DNA of 64,000 nucleotides, from contig NZ_KK211190.1 in assembly GCF_000620865.1 (NCBI RefSeq), forward strand, positions 323,971 to 387,970, given 5' to 3'. Both the position numbers and the translations under genes were made by a program. Every line of letters begins with the position of its first letter. Within the stretch, counting starts at the first letter, position 1. The notes beneath the pieces were generated by a model. The model saw nothing but the letters and a program-made list of their open reading frames with translations, ran no database searches and had not been told where the DNA came from. This DNA comes from Exiguobacterium sibiricum 7-3 (lineage in GTDB: Bacteria > Bacillota > Bacilli > Exiguobacteriales > Exiguobacteriaceae). This document shows, one piece after another, positions 56,915 through 64,000 of the stretch.

Positions 56915-57148
56915 GTGACGTCAATCGGTTTAAGTGCATTAATCAGTATGCTCGTCTATTTAACGGCGATTGTCTTTGCCTGGTGGGCACTCCTTCCGGT
57001 CAAATGGGAGAAGTTCCTGCAACATCCGAAAGGACCACAGGCGGTTGTCTTACGCGTGTTGCTTGCCGTGGCGCTCGGTTCGCTGATTGCCCGCTTTTTG
57101 CTCGATTATTCAGGATTCGCACAGCGTCTCCAGTTCTTAGTCGGGTGA
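56915..57148 (+). CDS. ywzB: DUF1146 small membrane protein (YwzB)
   Basis: A 77-aa protein with two membrane helices (about 9-28 and 45-63) of the DUF1146 family, which in Bacillales almost always lies between the atp operon and murAA. WWALLPVKWEKFLQHPKGPQ is the conserved loop. GTG start, eight bases after GAGGTG. No function is known. Confidence 0.92.
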   Translation: MTSIGLSALISMLVYLTAIVFAWWALLPVKWEKFLQHPKGPQAVVLRVLLAVALGSLIARFLLDYSGFAQRLQFLVG

Positions 57149-57382
57149 ACTTGTAACTTCGTTGTAAACCCTAAATCATCAATCTGATTTAGTATGGAAC
57201 AGGATAGTATTCTTATAATGAAGAAACGTAACCATTGTGAAGCTGAAAAGTCGTGTTGGATTTGGAATGAGAGAACAACTACAGAGTGTTTCTCTTCTAT
57301 CATGCGTTGGTCTTCAACTATGATTCACACCAATCGCGAATTAAAATAATAGAACAGAAACGAAAGCAGAGGAGCATGAGTA

Positions 57383-58687
57383 ATGGAAAAAATCGTTGTC
57401 CGTGGCGGACGTAAATTAGCTGGAACGGTAAAAGTAGAAGGTGCAAAAAACGCAGTCTTGAAAACATTGGTCGCAACATTGCTTGCTTCAGAAGGTACAT
57501 CGGTCCTTCAAAACGTTCCCCGTTTAGCAGACGTGTATACAATCAACAACGTCTTACGGAACTTGAACGCAGAAGTCACATTCGATGCCGAAGCAAACAC
57601 AGTCTCGGTCAATGCAGAAGCAGAATTGAAAGACGAAGCACCACTTGAATACGTTCGGAAGATGCGTGCGTCCATTCTTGTCATGGGACCACTCCTTGCG
57701 CGTCTCGGTCGTGCGCGTGTCGCAATGCCGGGCGGCTGTGCGATTGGTTCACGTCCAATCGATCTTCACTTAAAAGGATTCGAAGCGATGGGCGCAAAAA
57801 CAATCATCGGTAACGGATTCGTTGAAGCACACGTCGACGGTCGTCTGCAAGGTGCAAAAATCTACCTCGACTTCCCGTCAGTCGGTGCGACAGAAAACAT
57901 CATGATGGCAGCGACACTTGCTGAAGGTACGACAGTCATCGAAAACGTCGCGAAAGAACCGGAAATCGTCGATCTCGCAAACTTCCTGAACGCAATGGGC
58001 GCAAAAGTCCGTGGTGCGGGTACAGAGACGATTCGCATCGAAGGTGTCGAAAAACTTCATGGCGGCAACCATTATGTCATTCCAGACCGGATTGAAGCCG
58101 GTACATTCATGATTGCAGCTGCAATCACGGAAGGTGACGTTGAGGTCATCGGTGCTGAGCGTGAACACCTTCGTCCATTGATTTCGAAAATGGAAGAGAT
58201 GGGTGTTAAAATCTCAGACACAGAAGAAGGACTTCGTGTCATTGGACCGAAGAAACTCGTTGCGATTGACGTCAAGACGATGCCACACCCTGGTTTCCCG
58301 ACAGACGTTCAAGCGCAAATGATGGCATTGGTCTTAAAAGCAGAAGGAACTTCTGTCATCACGGAAACAGTCTTCGAAAACCGTTTCATGCACGTCGAAG
58401 AATTCCGTCGCATGAACGCTGATATCAAAATCGAAGGACGTTCATCAATCATCACAGGCGGCATCCAGCTTCAAGGCGCAGAAGTCCTTTCAACGGACCT
58501 ACGTTCAGGGGCAGCACTTGTCACAGCAGGATTGATTGCTGAAGGCGAAACACGTGTCGGTGCATTACATCACATCGATCGCGGATATGTCGATTTCCAT
58601 CTTAAATTACAAGCACTCGGCGCAGATGTCGAGCGTATCACGGAAGAAACTGTTGCCATCGAAGAGACGGCAGCGGCGAAGCTTTAA
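57383..58687 (+). CDS. murAA: UDP-N-acetylglucosamine 1-carboxyvinyltransferase (canonical MurA)
   Basis: The main MurA, 434 aa, making enolpyruvyl-UDP-GlcNAc for peptidoglycan. Lys22-Asn23 in GAKNAVL and catalytic Cys119 in [11 protein letters not shown] are both present, as are GFPTDVQAQ and DLRSGAALV. Comparison with the paralogue at 1236-2483, which lacks the Cys and Asn, shows this copy to be the housekeeping enzyme, sensitive to fosfomycin. Location after ywzB fits Bacillus murAA. GAGGAGCATGAGTA precedes the ATG. Codon choice is notably favourable (many GAA, CGT, AAC), suggesting high expression. Confidence 0.97.
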   Translation: MEKIVVRGGRKLAGTVKVEGAKNAVLKTLVATLLASEGTSVLQNVPRLADVYTINNVLRNLNAEVTFDAEANTVSVNAEAELKDEAPLEYVRKMRASILVMGPLLARLGRARVAMPGGCAIGSRPIDLHLKGFEAMGAKTIIGNGFVEAHVDGRLQGAKIYLDFPSVGATENIMMAATLAEGTTVIENVAKEPEIVDLANFLNAMGAKVRGAGTETIRIEGVEKLHGGNHYVIPDRIEAGTFMIAAAITEGDVEVIGAEREHLRPLISKMEEMGVKISDTEEGLRVIGPKKLVAIDVKTMPHPGFPTDVQAQMMALVLKAEGTSVITETVFENRFMHVEEFRRMNADIKIEGRSSIITGGIQLQGAEVLSTDLRSGAALVTAGLIAEGETRVGALHHIDRGYVDFHLKLQALGADVERITEETVAIEETAAAKL

Positions 58688-58712
58688 GCTCTCATTTCAT
58701 TCCTTTATATTC

Positions 58713-58749
58713 TTGACGACTTTCTTCAAAAGAAAGTCGTCTCTTTTTG
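58713..58749 (+). terminator. Terminator of murAA
   Basis: GACGACTTTCT and AGAAAGTCGTC pair perfectly around TCAAA, then TCTTTTTG. Confidence 0.92.
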
Positions 58750-58757
58750 TTCCCCTG

Positions 58758-58766
58758 TGCTAGAAT
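58758..58766 (+). promoter_or_regulatory. Possible extended -10 of mbl
   Basis: TGC followed by TAGAAT right after the murAA terminator; no clear -35. Confidence 0.4.
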
Positions 58767-58856
58767 TGAAAGGTATGTATACATAAATGGGTTAGACGTC
58801 CAAACGACGTTCTAAATTTTGGAATAATAGCCAGTGGATAAAGGAGATCACGCGAG

Positions 58857-59840
58857 ATGTTTTTGACAAAGGATATCGGAATTGACCTAGGGACGGCAAA
58901 TGTCGTCATTCACGTAAAAGGTAAGGGAATCGTACTCGATGAGCCATCGGTCGTTGCTATTGATAAAGTAACAGGAAAGATTCATGCTGTCGGAACGGAA
59001 GCGCATCAGATGGTCGGCCGGACACCGGGGAACATCGTCGCCATCCGTCCGTTACGCGATGGTGTCATCGCTGATTTTGAGATGACGGAAGCGATGTTAC
59101 GCCACTTCATCGATAAAATTGAAGTGAGAAGTATGTTCGGCGGAGTCCGGATGTTGATTTGTACACCGGCCAGCATCACGACGGTCGAAGCGAAAGCGAT
59201 TCGTCAAGCAGGTGAAAAATCAGGCGCCAAAACCGTTTTCCTTGAAGTCGAACCGAAAGTCGCAGCTGTCGGAGCAGGGATGGATATTTGGATGCCTGCG
59301 GGACACATGGTAATTGATATCGGTGGCGGGACGACGGATGTCGCGGTCCTGTCGATGGGTGATATCGTCTGCGGTGAGACCATCAAAGTCGCCGGAGACC
59401 GATTTGATCATGATATCATTCGTGCGATCAAGGACAATCACAAATTGATTATCGGAGAACGGACGGCTCAAAACGTCAAGATGACGGTTGCGACCGTTTC
59501 AGACGAGGGGCGTCAAGAAGAGATGGACATTCGTGGTCGGAATCTCGTGACAGGCCTCCCGGACAACATCACGATTTCATCCCAGGAGATGCATGAAGCA
59601 TTGGCGGAAGCCGCAATGGAAATCGTCGAAGCGACAAAACGTGTCCTCGAGAAAACACCACCGGAACTTGCGGCAGATATCATCGACCGCGGGATCATCC
59701 TGACGGGTGGCGGAGCGTTGCTTGACGGAATCGACCAGTTGCTGGCGAAAGAACTTGGACTTCCGGTCCTCATTGCAGAAGATCCGATGTTATGTGTCGC
59801 ACGCGGGACAGGGATCATGCTGGATCATCTAGGGAAATAA
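58857..59840 (+). CDS. mbl: MreB-family actin Mbl
   Basis: A 327-aa bacterial actin that forms membrane-bound filaments guiding lateral wall synthesis in rods. DIGIDLGTANVVIHVKGKGI (phosphate 1), VIDIGGGTTDVAVLSMGD (phosphate 2) and GIILTGGGALLDGIDQLL (adenosine) are the actin ATP motifs. The opening MFLTKDIG and position downstream of murAA match Mbl rather than MreB of the divisome-linked mreBCD cluster. AAGGAG lies ten bases before the ATG. Monocistronic; a convergent gene follows after structured element B. Confidence 0.93.
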   Translation: MFLTKDIGIDLGTANVVIHVKGKGIVLDEPSVVAIDKVTGKIHAVGTEAHQMVGRTPGNIVAIRPLRDGVIADFEMTEAMLRHFIDKIEVRSMFGGVRMLICTPASITTVEAKAIRQAGEKSGAKTVFLEVEPKVAAVGAGMDIWMPAGHMVIDIGGGTTDVAVLSMGDIVCGETIKVAGDRFDHDIIRAIKDNHKLIIGERTAQNVKMTVATVSDEGRQEEMDIRGRNLVTGLPDNITISSQEMHEALAEAAMEIVEATKRVLEKTPPELAADIIDRGIILTGGGALLDGIDQLLAKELGLPVLIAEDPMLCVARGTGIMLDHLGK

Positions 59841-59896
59841 GGCGAATTAAACAAGAAGCTGACTCATAAGTCACGCCAAGATTAATCCTTGTGTCG
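59841..59896. other. Short spacer after mbl
   Basis: No obvious mbl terminator with a T run is seen here; the next structures are element B and the minus-strand terminator. Confidence 0.4.
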
Positions 59897-60039
59897 GACG
59901 TTTCCGACATCCTCGCTTTCCATGGGCGGAAGGTAAGCCGCGGCATCCCGCACTCCATGCGGTCATGCCGGGTCTTACCTATTCTTGACGGAAGCGTTAA
60001 CCACGCTTCCTTTTCCCATAGGAGTCGAGGATGAACGTC
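59897..60039 (-). ncRNA. Structured intergenic element B (two copies in window)
   Basis: The second copy of the element at 3938-4087, on the minus strand. Pairings: GACGTT/AACGTC and CATCCTCG/CGAGGATG (60039-60026 with 59915-59897), ATGGG/CCCAT (60019-60015 with 59926-59922), hairpin GGAAGCG/CGCTTCC (60010-59990), and an arm GGTAAG/CTTACC, CGGCAT/ATGCCG, CCGCA/TGCGG (59979-59932). The blocks GACTCCTA, GAAAAG, GACCCGG, CCGCGGCT and GGAAAGC are shared with copy A. Located between convergent genes, downstream of the terminator of the secreted-protein gene. Confidence 0.72.
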
Positions 60040-60055
60040 TCCGTCCTCTATCAAT

Positions 60056-60102
60056 CAAAAATGGCCGATCATCCTATCTTTTGACGGGATGATCGGCCAT
60101 TG
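60056..60102 (-). terminator. Terminator of the secreted-protein gene
   Basis: Minus strand AATGGCCGATCATCC pairs with GGATGATCGGCCATT, followed by TTTTTG; 14 or more pairs. Confidence 0.9.
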
Positions 60103-60153
60103 CTCTGCAAATTTTTATTATTCACGGCGAAAAAGTGCGATGAATTTTAATCG

Positions 60154-60184
60154 AAAGACATCTTCCGTTTGGAGTCAGCCTCTT
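60154..60184 (-). repeat. CTCAAA hairpin, copy 3 (divergent)
   Basis: Minus strand AAAGA...TCTTT with the core TGACTCCAAACGGAAG, recognisably related to the copies at 3501-3535 and 3896-3931, and like copy 2 lying upstream of a structured element. Confidence 0.4.
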
Positions 60185-60268
60185 TGCGTTCGAAAAAATG
60201 GTTTCTTTTGATACTGGTTCAAAATTGATTCGTATTTCCTGTGCACGATAGAAGTCACGGTCTATTGA

Positions 60269-61138
60269 TTACTGCGTACTACGCATGAAGGCTTGATACG
60301 CATCAAAATCATGATAGACGATGGCGCTTGGCGGCAGGGAACTGTTCATCGTCTGATTGACGAGCTGATTGAGGGCAGTCCGCGTCTGTCCGTAAAACGT
60401 GATACTTGGTGTTTCCGGCAGTTCCGTGAATTCCAGTGCGTACGACAGACGGTGTTGATGACTGGCGGCATAGAGAGCATCCGTCATCGTAATCGCAGCG
60501 AGACCGTTTCCGCCACTGTAGACGGTCCGGTAACTCATCAATGTGACTTCATCAGCCAGTTCCATCGCCCATTCGCTGAGAGGTTGCCCGGAAGCATCCG
60601 GCACGGTATGGAACCAAAACGGCAGGAACAGTTGCAACGGGAGACGTTGCGACGAGCTGACATCGTGAAAAGCTGTCAGCAAGCGTTGGTAGGAGGAGAT
60701 GACGGCCGCTTGATCCGTTTCCCAGGCCGGTAAAGCATAAGGCTCGAGATCGACACTGATGCCATCCGGACGTTCCATTGTTTCTTGAAGATAGACATTG
60801 ATCCAGGCTAACGGATCTTCGACGTTCGGTCGGTTCGTCGTCCCTTCATTCGTAATCCATGCGGGCTGGCCGAACAGGAAATAGACTTCGATTCCGGCAA
60901 GATGGGCTTTTTCAACGAATGTGCGGTAGAGAGTTCGGTCACCCTCGACAGCGACATGCAGGTAGACACGTTTCATCTGTCTGTTTGCCAGCTGTGTGAC
61001 TTTCGTTGAAATTTGTTTCGCTTCAGGAATTGACCACATCACGGTATGACGCGTGACGGTGACGGCCGCTTCGGTTCTGGCAGGCAGAAGCGTCGCAACC
61101 ATCGTAAGACAAATCAAACTGACGATGAAGCGTTTCAT
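60269..61138 (-). CDS. Secreted TIM-barrel-like protein, possible glycosidase
   Basis: An exported protein of 289 aa with a signal peptide (1-25, ending TEAA). The body reads like an alpha/beta barrel: alternating strands such as RVYLHVAVEG, IEVYFLFGQPAW, GISVDLEPYALPAW and DEVTLMSYRT. The DLEPY segment with adjacent acidic residues recalls the catalytic strand of GH18-like or DUF4434-like enzymes; this is suggestive only. ATG at 61138 is preferred: AGGGAG lies eight bases ahead; the GTG three codons earlier is too close. Monocistronic, convergent with mbl. Not assigned to a named family. Confidence 0.8.
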   Translation of the reverse strand: MKRFIVSLICLTMVATLLPARTEAAVTVTRHTVMWSIPEAKQISTKVTQLANRQMKRVYLHVAVEGDRTLYRTFVEKAHLAGIEVYFLFGQPAWITNEGTTNRPNVEDPLAWINVYLQETMERPDGISVDLEPYALPAWETDQAAVISSYQRLLTAFHDVSSSQRLPLQLFLPFWFHTVPDASGQPLSEWAMELADEVTLMSYRTVYSGGNGLAAITMTDALYAASHQHRLSYALEFTELPETPSITFYGQTRTALNQLVNQTMNSSLPPSAIVYHDFDAYQAFMRSTQ

Positions 61139-61236
61139 ATCGTTCACTCCCTTATTGAGTTATCTTATTATCGGTTGTCCGGTGCGACTTGGATATAAGC
61201 CAATAGTCCGGGAGCCCTTAGAATCAGTTCAAATCC

Positions 61237-61265
61237 TAGACATTTCACTTTGTGAAGTGTATATT
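61237..61265 (+). promoter_or_regulatory. Promoter of the MFS gene with an operator-like palindrome in the spacer
   Basis: TAGACA and TATATT are 17 bases apart. The spacer holds TTCAC-TTT-GTGAA (61244-61256), positioned so that a bound repressor would exclude RNA polymerase. Confidence 0.6.
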
Positions 61266-61317
61266 AGAGATTGTTGTATTGAAACGGAATTACCATTAAA
61301 AAGGAAGTGAAGCCACA

Positions 61318-62514
61318 ATGCCATTGTGGAAACGAAATTTAGTTGTTGTTTGGATCGGTAGTTTTTTAACCGCTGCCGCGTTAAGTTTAGTCTTACCGTT
61401 TTTGCCCTTATTCATTGAAGAACTTGGTGTCCACGGACGTCAGGAAATTACGACCTGGTCCGGCGTAGCGTTTGGTGCGACCTTCCTTGTCGCAGCGATC
61501 GTCTCACCGATTTGGGGACGGTTGGCCGATAAAAAAGGACGGAAGTTGATGTTGCTCCGCGCAAGCCTCGGCATGTCGATCGTCATGTTCCTGATTAGTT
61601 TCGTGCAGGATGTCTATCAACTCGTTTTCTTACGACTCGTCATGGGTGCCGTCTCCGGATTCATCTCCGCCGGAATCACCTTGATTGCGTCACAAACCCC
61701 AAAAGAGAAAAGTGGCTGGGCGCTCGGTACATTATCGACCGGTGGGATTGCCGGTGGATTACTCGGACCTCTGATTGGAGGATTCCTTGCCGATATGATT
61801 GGGCTTCGACCCGTTTTTCTCTTTACGAGCATTCCGCTCTTCCTGACGTTCCTCGTCACGTACTTCTTTGTCAAAGAAGACTTCGTGCCGCTGCAAACGA
61901 AGCAGATGGCATCAGCGAAACAAATCATTCAGTCATTGCGTCATCCGGAACTGATTTTAAGCCTCTTCCTGACGACGTTCCTGATTCAGTTCGCGGCTCA
62001 ATCAATTAGTCCGATTCTGTCGTTGTATGTCCGGGAACTCAGTCCCGGTACGGAACGATTGGCCCTGTTATCCGGAATCGTCGCGTCGGCTCCCGGTATT
62101 GCGGCGTTGATCGCTGCCCAGCGGCTCGGTCGGTTGTCGGATAAAATCGGGGCAGAACGCGTCTTGTTCTTCGCCTTGTTAATCTTCGCAGCCTTCTTGA
62201 TTCCGCAAGCCTTCGTGACCGATACGAGTCAATTGATTGTCTTACGGATGGGACTCGGATTTGCGACCGCTGCCTTGATGCCGTCGGTCCAGGCGCTGCT
62301 TCGGAAACACACACCGGCGAATGCATCGGGTCGGATTTTCGGTTACAACCAGTCGGCCCAGTTCATGGGGAATTTCCTCGGACCACTCGCGGGTGGCCAG
62401 ATTGCCGGTCACTTCGGTTTCGAAGCGTTGTTCCTGTTTACCGGTCTGATTGTCATCACGAACGCGGTGCTTGAACGGACGCAAACGGCTGTCCTCAGCA
62501 AAAAACATTCATGA
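61318..62514 (+). CDS. MFS multidrug efflux transporter (MdtG-like)
   Basis: A proton-driven exporter of 398 aa with 12 predicted helices. Motif A is GRLADKKGRKLML (about 61-73), and the drug:H+ antiporter motif C is GGIAGGLLGPLIGG (about 141-154). A second motif A-like GRLSDKIGAER opens the second half. The DHA1 family includes MdtG, NorA and Bmr; the substrate is unknown. AAGGAAGTGA precedes the ATG. Likely controlled by a repressor acting on the palindrome in its promoter; no regulator gene is adjacent. Confidence 0.93.
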   Translation: MPLWKRNLVVVWIGSFLTAAALSLVLPFLPLFIEELGVHGRQEITTWSGVAFGATFLVAAIVSPIWGRLADKKGRKLMLLRASLGMSIVMFLISFVQDVYQLVFLRLVMGAVSGFISAGITLIASQTPKEKSGWALGTLSTGGIAGGLLGPLIGGFLADMIGLRPVFLFTSIPLFLTFLVTYFFVKEDFVPLQTKQMASAKQIIQSLRHPELILSLFLTTFLIQFAAQSISPILSLYVRELSPGTERLALLSGIVASAPGIAALIAAQRLGRLSDKIGAERVLFFALLIFAAFLIPQAFVTDTSQLIVLRMGLGFATAALMPSVQALLRKHTPANASGRIFGYNQSAQFMGNFLGPLAGGQIAGHFGFEALFLFTGLIVITNAVLERTQTAVLSKKHS

Positions 62515-62522
62515 TGCATACG

Positions 62523-62561
62523 AAAAAGGCTGTTTCGATTTTCATCGGAACAGCCTTTTTG
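62523..62561. terminator. Bidirectional terminator, MFS and EAL genes
   Basis: AAAAAGGCTGTTTCGA and TCGGAACAGCCTTTTT pair with one wobble around TTTTCA; T runs on both strands. Confidence 0.93.
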
Positions 62562-62575
62562 ATCTGTGAGAAATG

Positions 62576-64000
62576 TCAGGATAACATGAAGAACTCATCG
62601 AGCTTCAGTTGCTCGGACGTTTCGAGGGCTTTCATGATTTGACCTGACTGGGCACGGATTTTATAGTCGGCTGAATAATGGAACAGTCCGTTATCGAGTT
62701 CAGTCACAGCGAGTGGTTCAATCAGTATTTTCGGATGGACGATATCCGTTAATTGAAGCGACAGCTCGATTTGATGGTCGACTGGCAGGCGGATTGACGC
62801 ATAAAAATGAACAGAGCGGTTCGTACTGCGGGTGATGAGGATCGGGGAAGCCCCGACGTTGACATCCTTTCCGTTCAATCGTGTGATCGAGATAAGTCCG
62901 TGTAGAGACGGCAACGGTTTTTTCGGTGACTTCTTCATCGATTCTACCGGCTGCAGGACTCCTTGTTTCAAAAGAAGACGTAACGCTTCGATGCCGACGG
63001 GTCGGCTGAACAGGTAACCTTGGACGGCATGGCATTCAAAATTCCGGAACTGATCGAGTTGGGTCAGCGTCTCGATTCCTTCGGCGACGACGGACAACTG
63101 AAATTCTTTCGCCAGGTAAACGATGCTTTTGATTAATGGAACCGACCGGTCGTCTTCTTCGAGTTGGGCGACGAACGACCGGTCAAGTTTCAGACTGCTG
63201 ATCGGATACGTTTGAAGACTGCTTAAGGAAGAAACGCCGCTCCCGTAGCCGTCAAGGATCAGCTGGATGCCTAACTGGTGGAGCTGCTGCAACGTCTCTT
63301 TGACGAACTCACTTTCGTGCAACAGGATGCTTTCCTGAAGCTCGAGTTGTAAGTACCGCGCCGGGACTTGATAGCGATGCAGGCACGTACGGATCGTTTG
63401 GAAGAAGTCACGGTGAAGCAGTTGATTCGAAGAGAGATTGATTGAAATCGGGACGATCGGAACACGTTGTTGCAAGAGGGATTGAATCGTCTGACAGACG
63501 GTGTCGAGCACCCATTCTCCGATGGGCAGATAACAATGACCTTCTTCCGACAACGGGATGAAGTCTTGTGGAGGAATACGTCCCCATTCGGGATGATCCC
63601 AACGAATCAAAGCTTCACATGCTAAAATCTGTCCGCTCCATATGTCGACCTTGGGTTGGTATTCAAGAAACAGTTCGTCTTGTTCGATTGCATGACGCAG
63701 ACTCTGCTCGAGCTGATGACGACGATAGATTTCAAGGTCGAGCTGTGACGTATAAAATTCGTAAGCGGGTTGTACCTTTAGTTTGGCACGGGACAAAGCA
63801 CGATTGGCAGTCTGGAGTAACTCTGTTGCCGTCGTCTCGTCATGTTGGAACGGACTGAGACCAATCGCAAGTTCGGCCGCCAGTTCGTAGCCTTCAATCT
63901 GAAAACGGGTCGTGTTCAGCGTTAACAACTTGAGGCATATCTCTTTCAGGATGACTTCGTCGAACGGTTGTGTCGACAAAGCGGCATAATGGTCGCCGGC
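62576..64000 (-). CDS. GGDEF(degenerate)-EAL(degenerate)-PilZ-like protein, 3' part
   Basis: The last 474 residues of a larger protein whose 5' end is beyond 64000. The first visible residues AGDHYAALS occupy the GGDEF position in degenerate form. The EAL domain keeps CEALIRWDHP, INLSSNQL, KLDRSF and AEGIE, but the metal-binding DDFG motif reads DGYGSGVSS (second Asp replaced by Gly, codon at 63248-63250), so phosphodiesterase activity is doubtful. The C-terminal domain (last 105 residues; ITRLNGKDVNVG ... ELDNGLFHYSADY) resembles the PilZ-like end of the protein at 28987. The two proteins share long identical stretches, e.g. WGRIPP, DFIPLSEE and VPISIN, and are paralogues. Confidence 0.9.
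   Translation of the reverse strand, partial: AGDHYAALSTQPFDEVILKEICLKLLTLNTTRFQIEGYELAAELAIGLSPFQHDETTATELLQTANRALSRAKLKVQPAYEFYTSQLDLEIYRRHQLEQSLRHAIEQDELFLEYQPKVDIWSGQILACEALIRWDHPEWGRIPPQDFIPLSEEGHCYLPIGEWVLDTVCQTIQSLLQQRVPIVPISINLSSNQLLHRDFFQTIRTCLHRYQVPARYLQLELQESILLHESEFVKETLQQLHQLGIQLILDGYGSGVSSLSSLQTYPISSLKLDRSFVAQLEEDDRSVPLIKSIVYLAKEFQLSVVAEGIETLTQLDQFRNFECHAVQGYLFSRPVGIEALRLLLKQGVLQPVESMKKSPKKPLPSLHGLISITRLNGKDVNVGASPILITRSTNRSVHFYASIRLPVDHQIELSLQLTDIVHPKILIEPLAVTELDNGLFHYSADYKIRAQSGQIMKALETSEQLKLDEFFMLS

Overview
The window reads as a chromosomal segment of a low-to-moderate GC Firmicute (Bacillales), most probably an Exiguobacterium. The backbone fba-fsa-murA-glpX-rho-rpmE-tdk, then prfA-prmC-ywlC-ywlE-rpiB-ywlG-glyA, upp-wecB, the atp operon, ywzB-murAA-mbl follows the gene order known from Bacillus subtilis. 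Genus assignment is an inference from protein style and gene order; nothing here is a species marker. No rRNA, tRNA, CRISPR, insertion sequence or phage gene was seen.

Layout. 1-3480: end of fbaA, then fsa, a divergent MurA paralogue and glpX. 3481-4085: a gene-free stretch with repeated hairpins and structured element A. 4086-5621: an SDR and a secreted NlpC/P60 hydrolase (minus strand). 5996-9187: rho, rpmE2, a DedA protein (minus strand) and tdk. 9257-14386: two divergent SAM-I riboswitches, one ahead of an alpha/beta hydrolase (minus strand), the other ahead of metNIQ plus an M20 hydrolase. 14497-18148: FMN-riboswitch-controlled ribDEBAH. 18279-20921: a membrane PAS-GGDEF-EAL protein. 20969-22992: a secreted alkaline phosphatase and a lipoprotein behind a PhoP-like box. 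23247-25611: a lipoprotein and a sodium:amino-acid symporter. 25671-32616: the trehalose locus treP-treA and treR, with a large PAS-GGDEF-EAL gene inserted between treR and treP. 32663-34846: a YtrA-type regulator with an ABC transporter. 35038-40828: translation and housekeeping genes. 40928-44706: hssRS-hrtBA haem sensing and export. 44814-48765: a membrane protein, upp, wecB and a Cys-rich pentapeptide-repeat protein. 49420-56595: the complete F-type ATP synthase operon. 56915-59840: ywzB, murAA, mbl. 59841-64000: structured element B, a secreted protein, an MFS exporter and the 3' part of a second EAL gene.

How it works together. The housekeeping genes cover central carbon flow, envelope precursor synthesis, translation termination and energy conversion. 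Accessory operons carry readable regulation: SAM and FMN riboswitches, paired TreR-like operators plus a cre site, a YtrA operator with the 13-bp spacing, a HssR-type direct repeat, a Pho box and an operator-like palindrome inside the MFS promoter. Three c-di-GMP-type proteins (two sharing an unusual C-terminal PilZ-like domain, one of these with a broken EAL catalytic motif) suggest elaborate second-messenger signalling.

The most unusual items are the two distant intergenic elements (A and B), whose stems differ in sequence but keep pairing, as expected of a structured RNA family; the MurA paralogue with Tyr in place of the catalytic Cys; and a SAM riboswitch in front of an alpha/beta hydrolase, back to back with the met transporter riboswitch.
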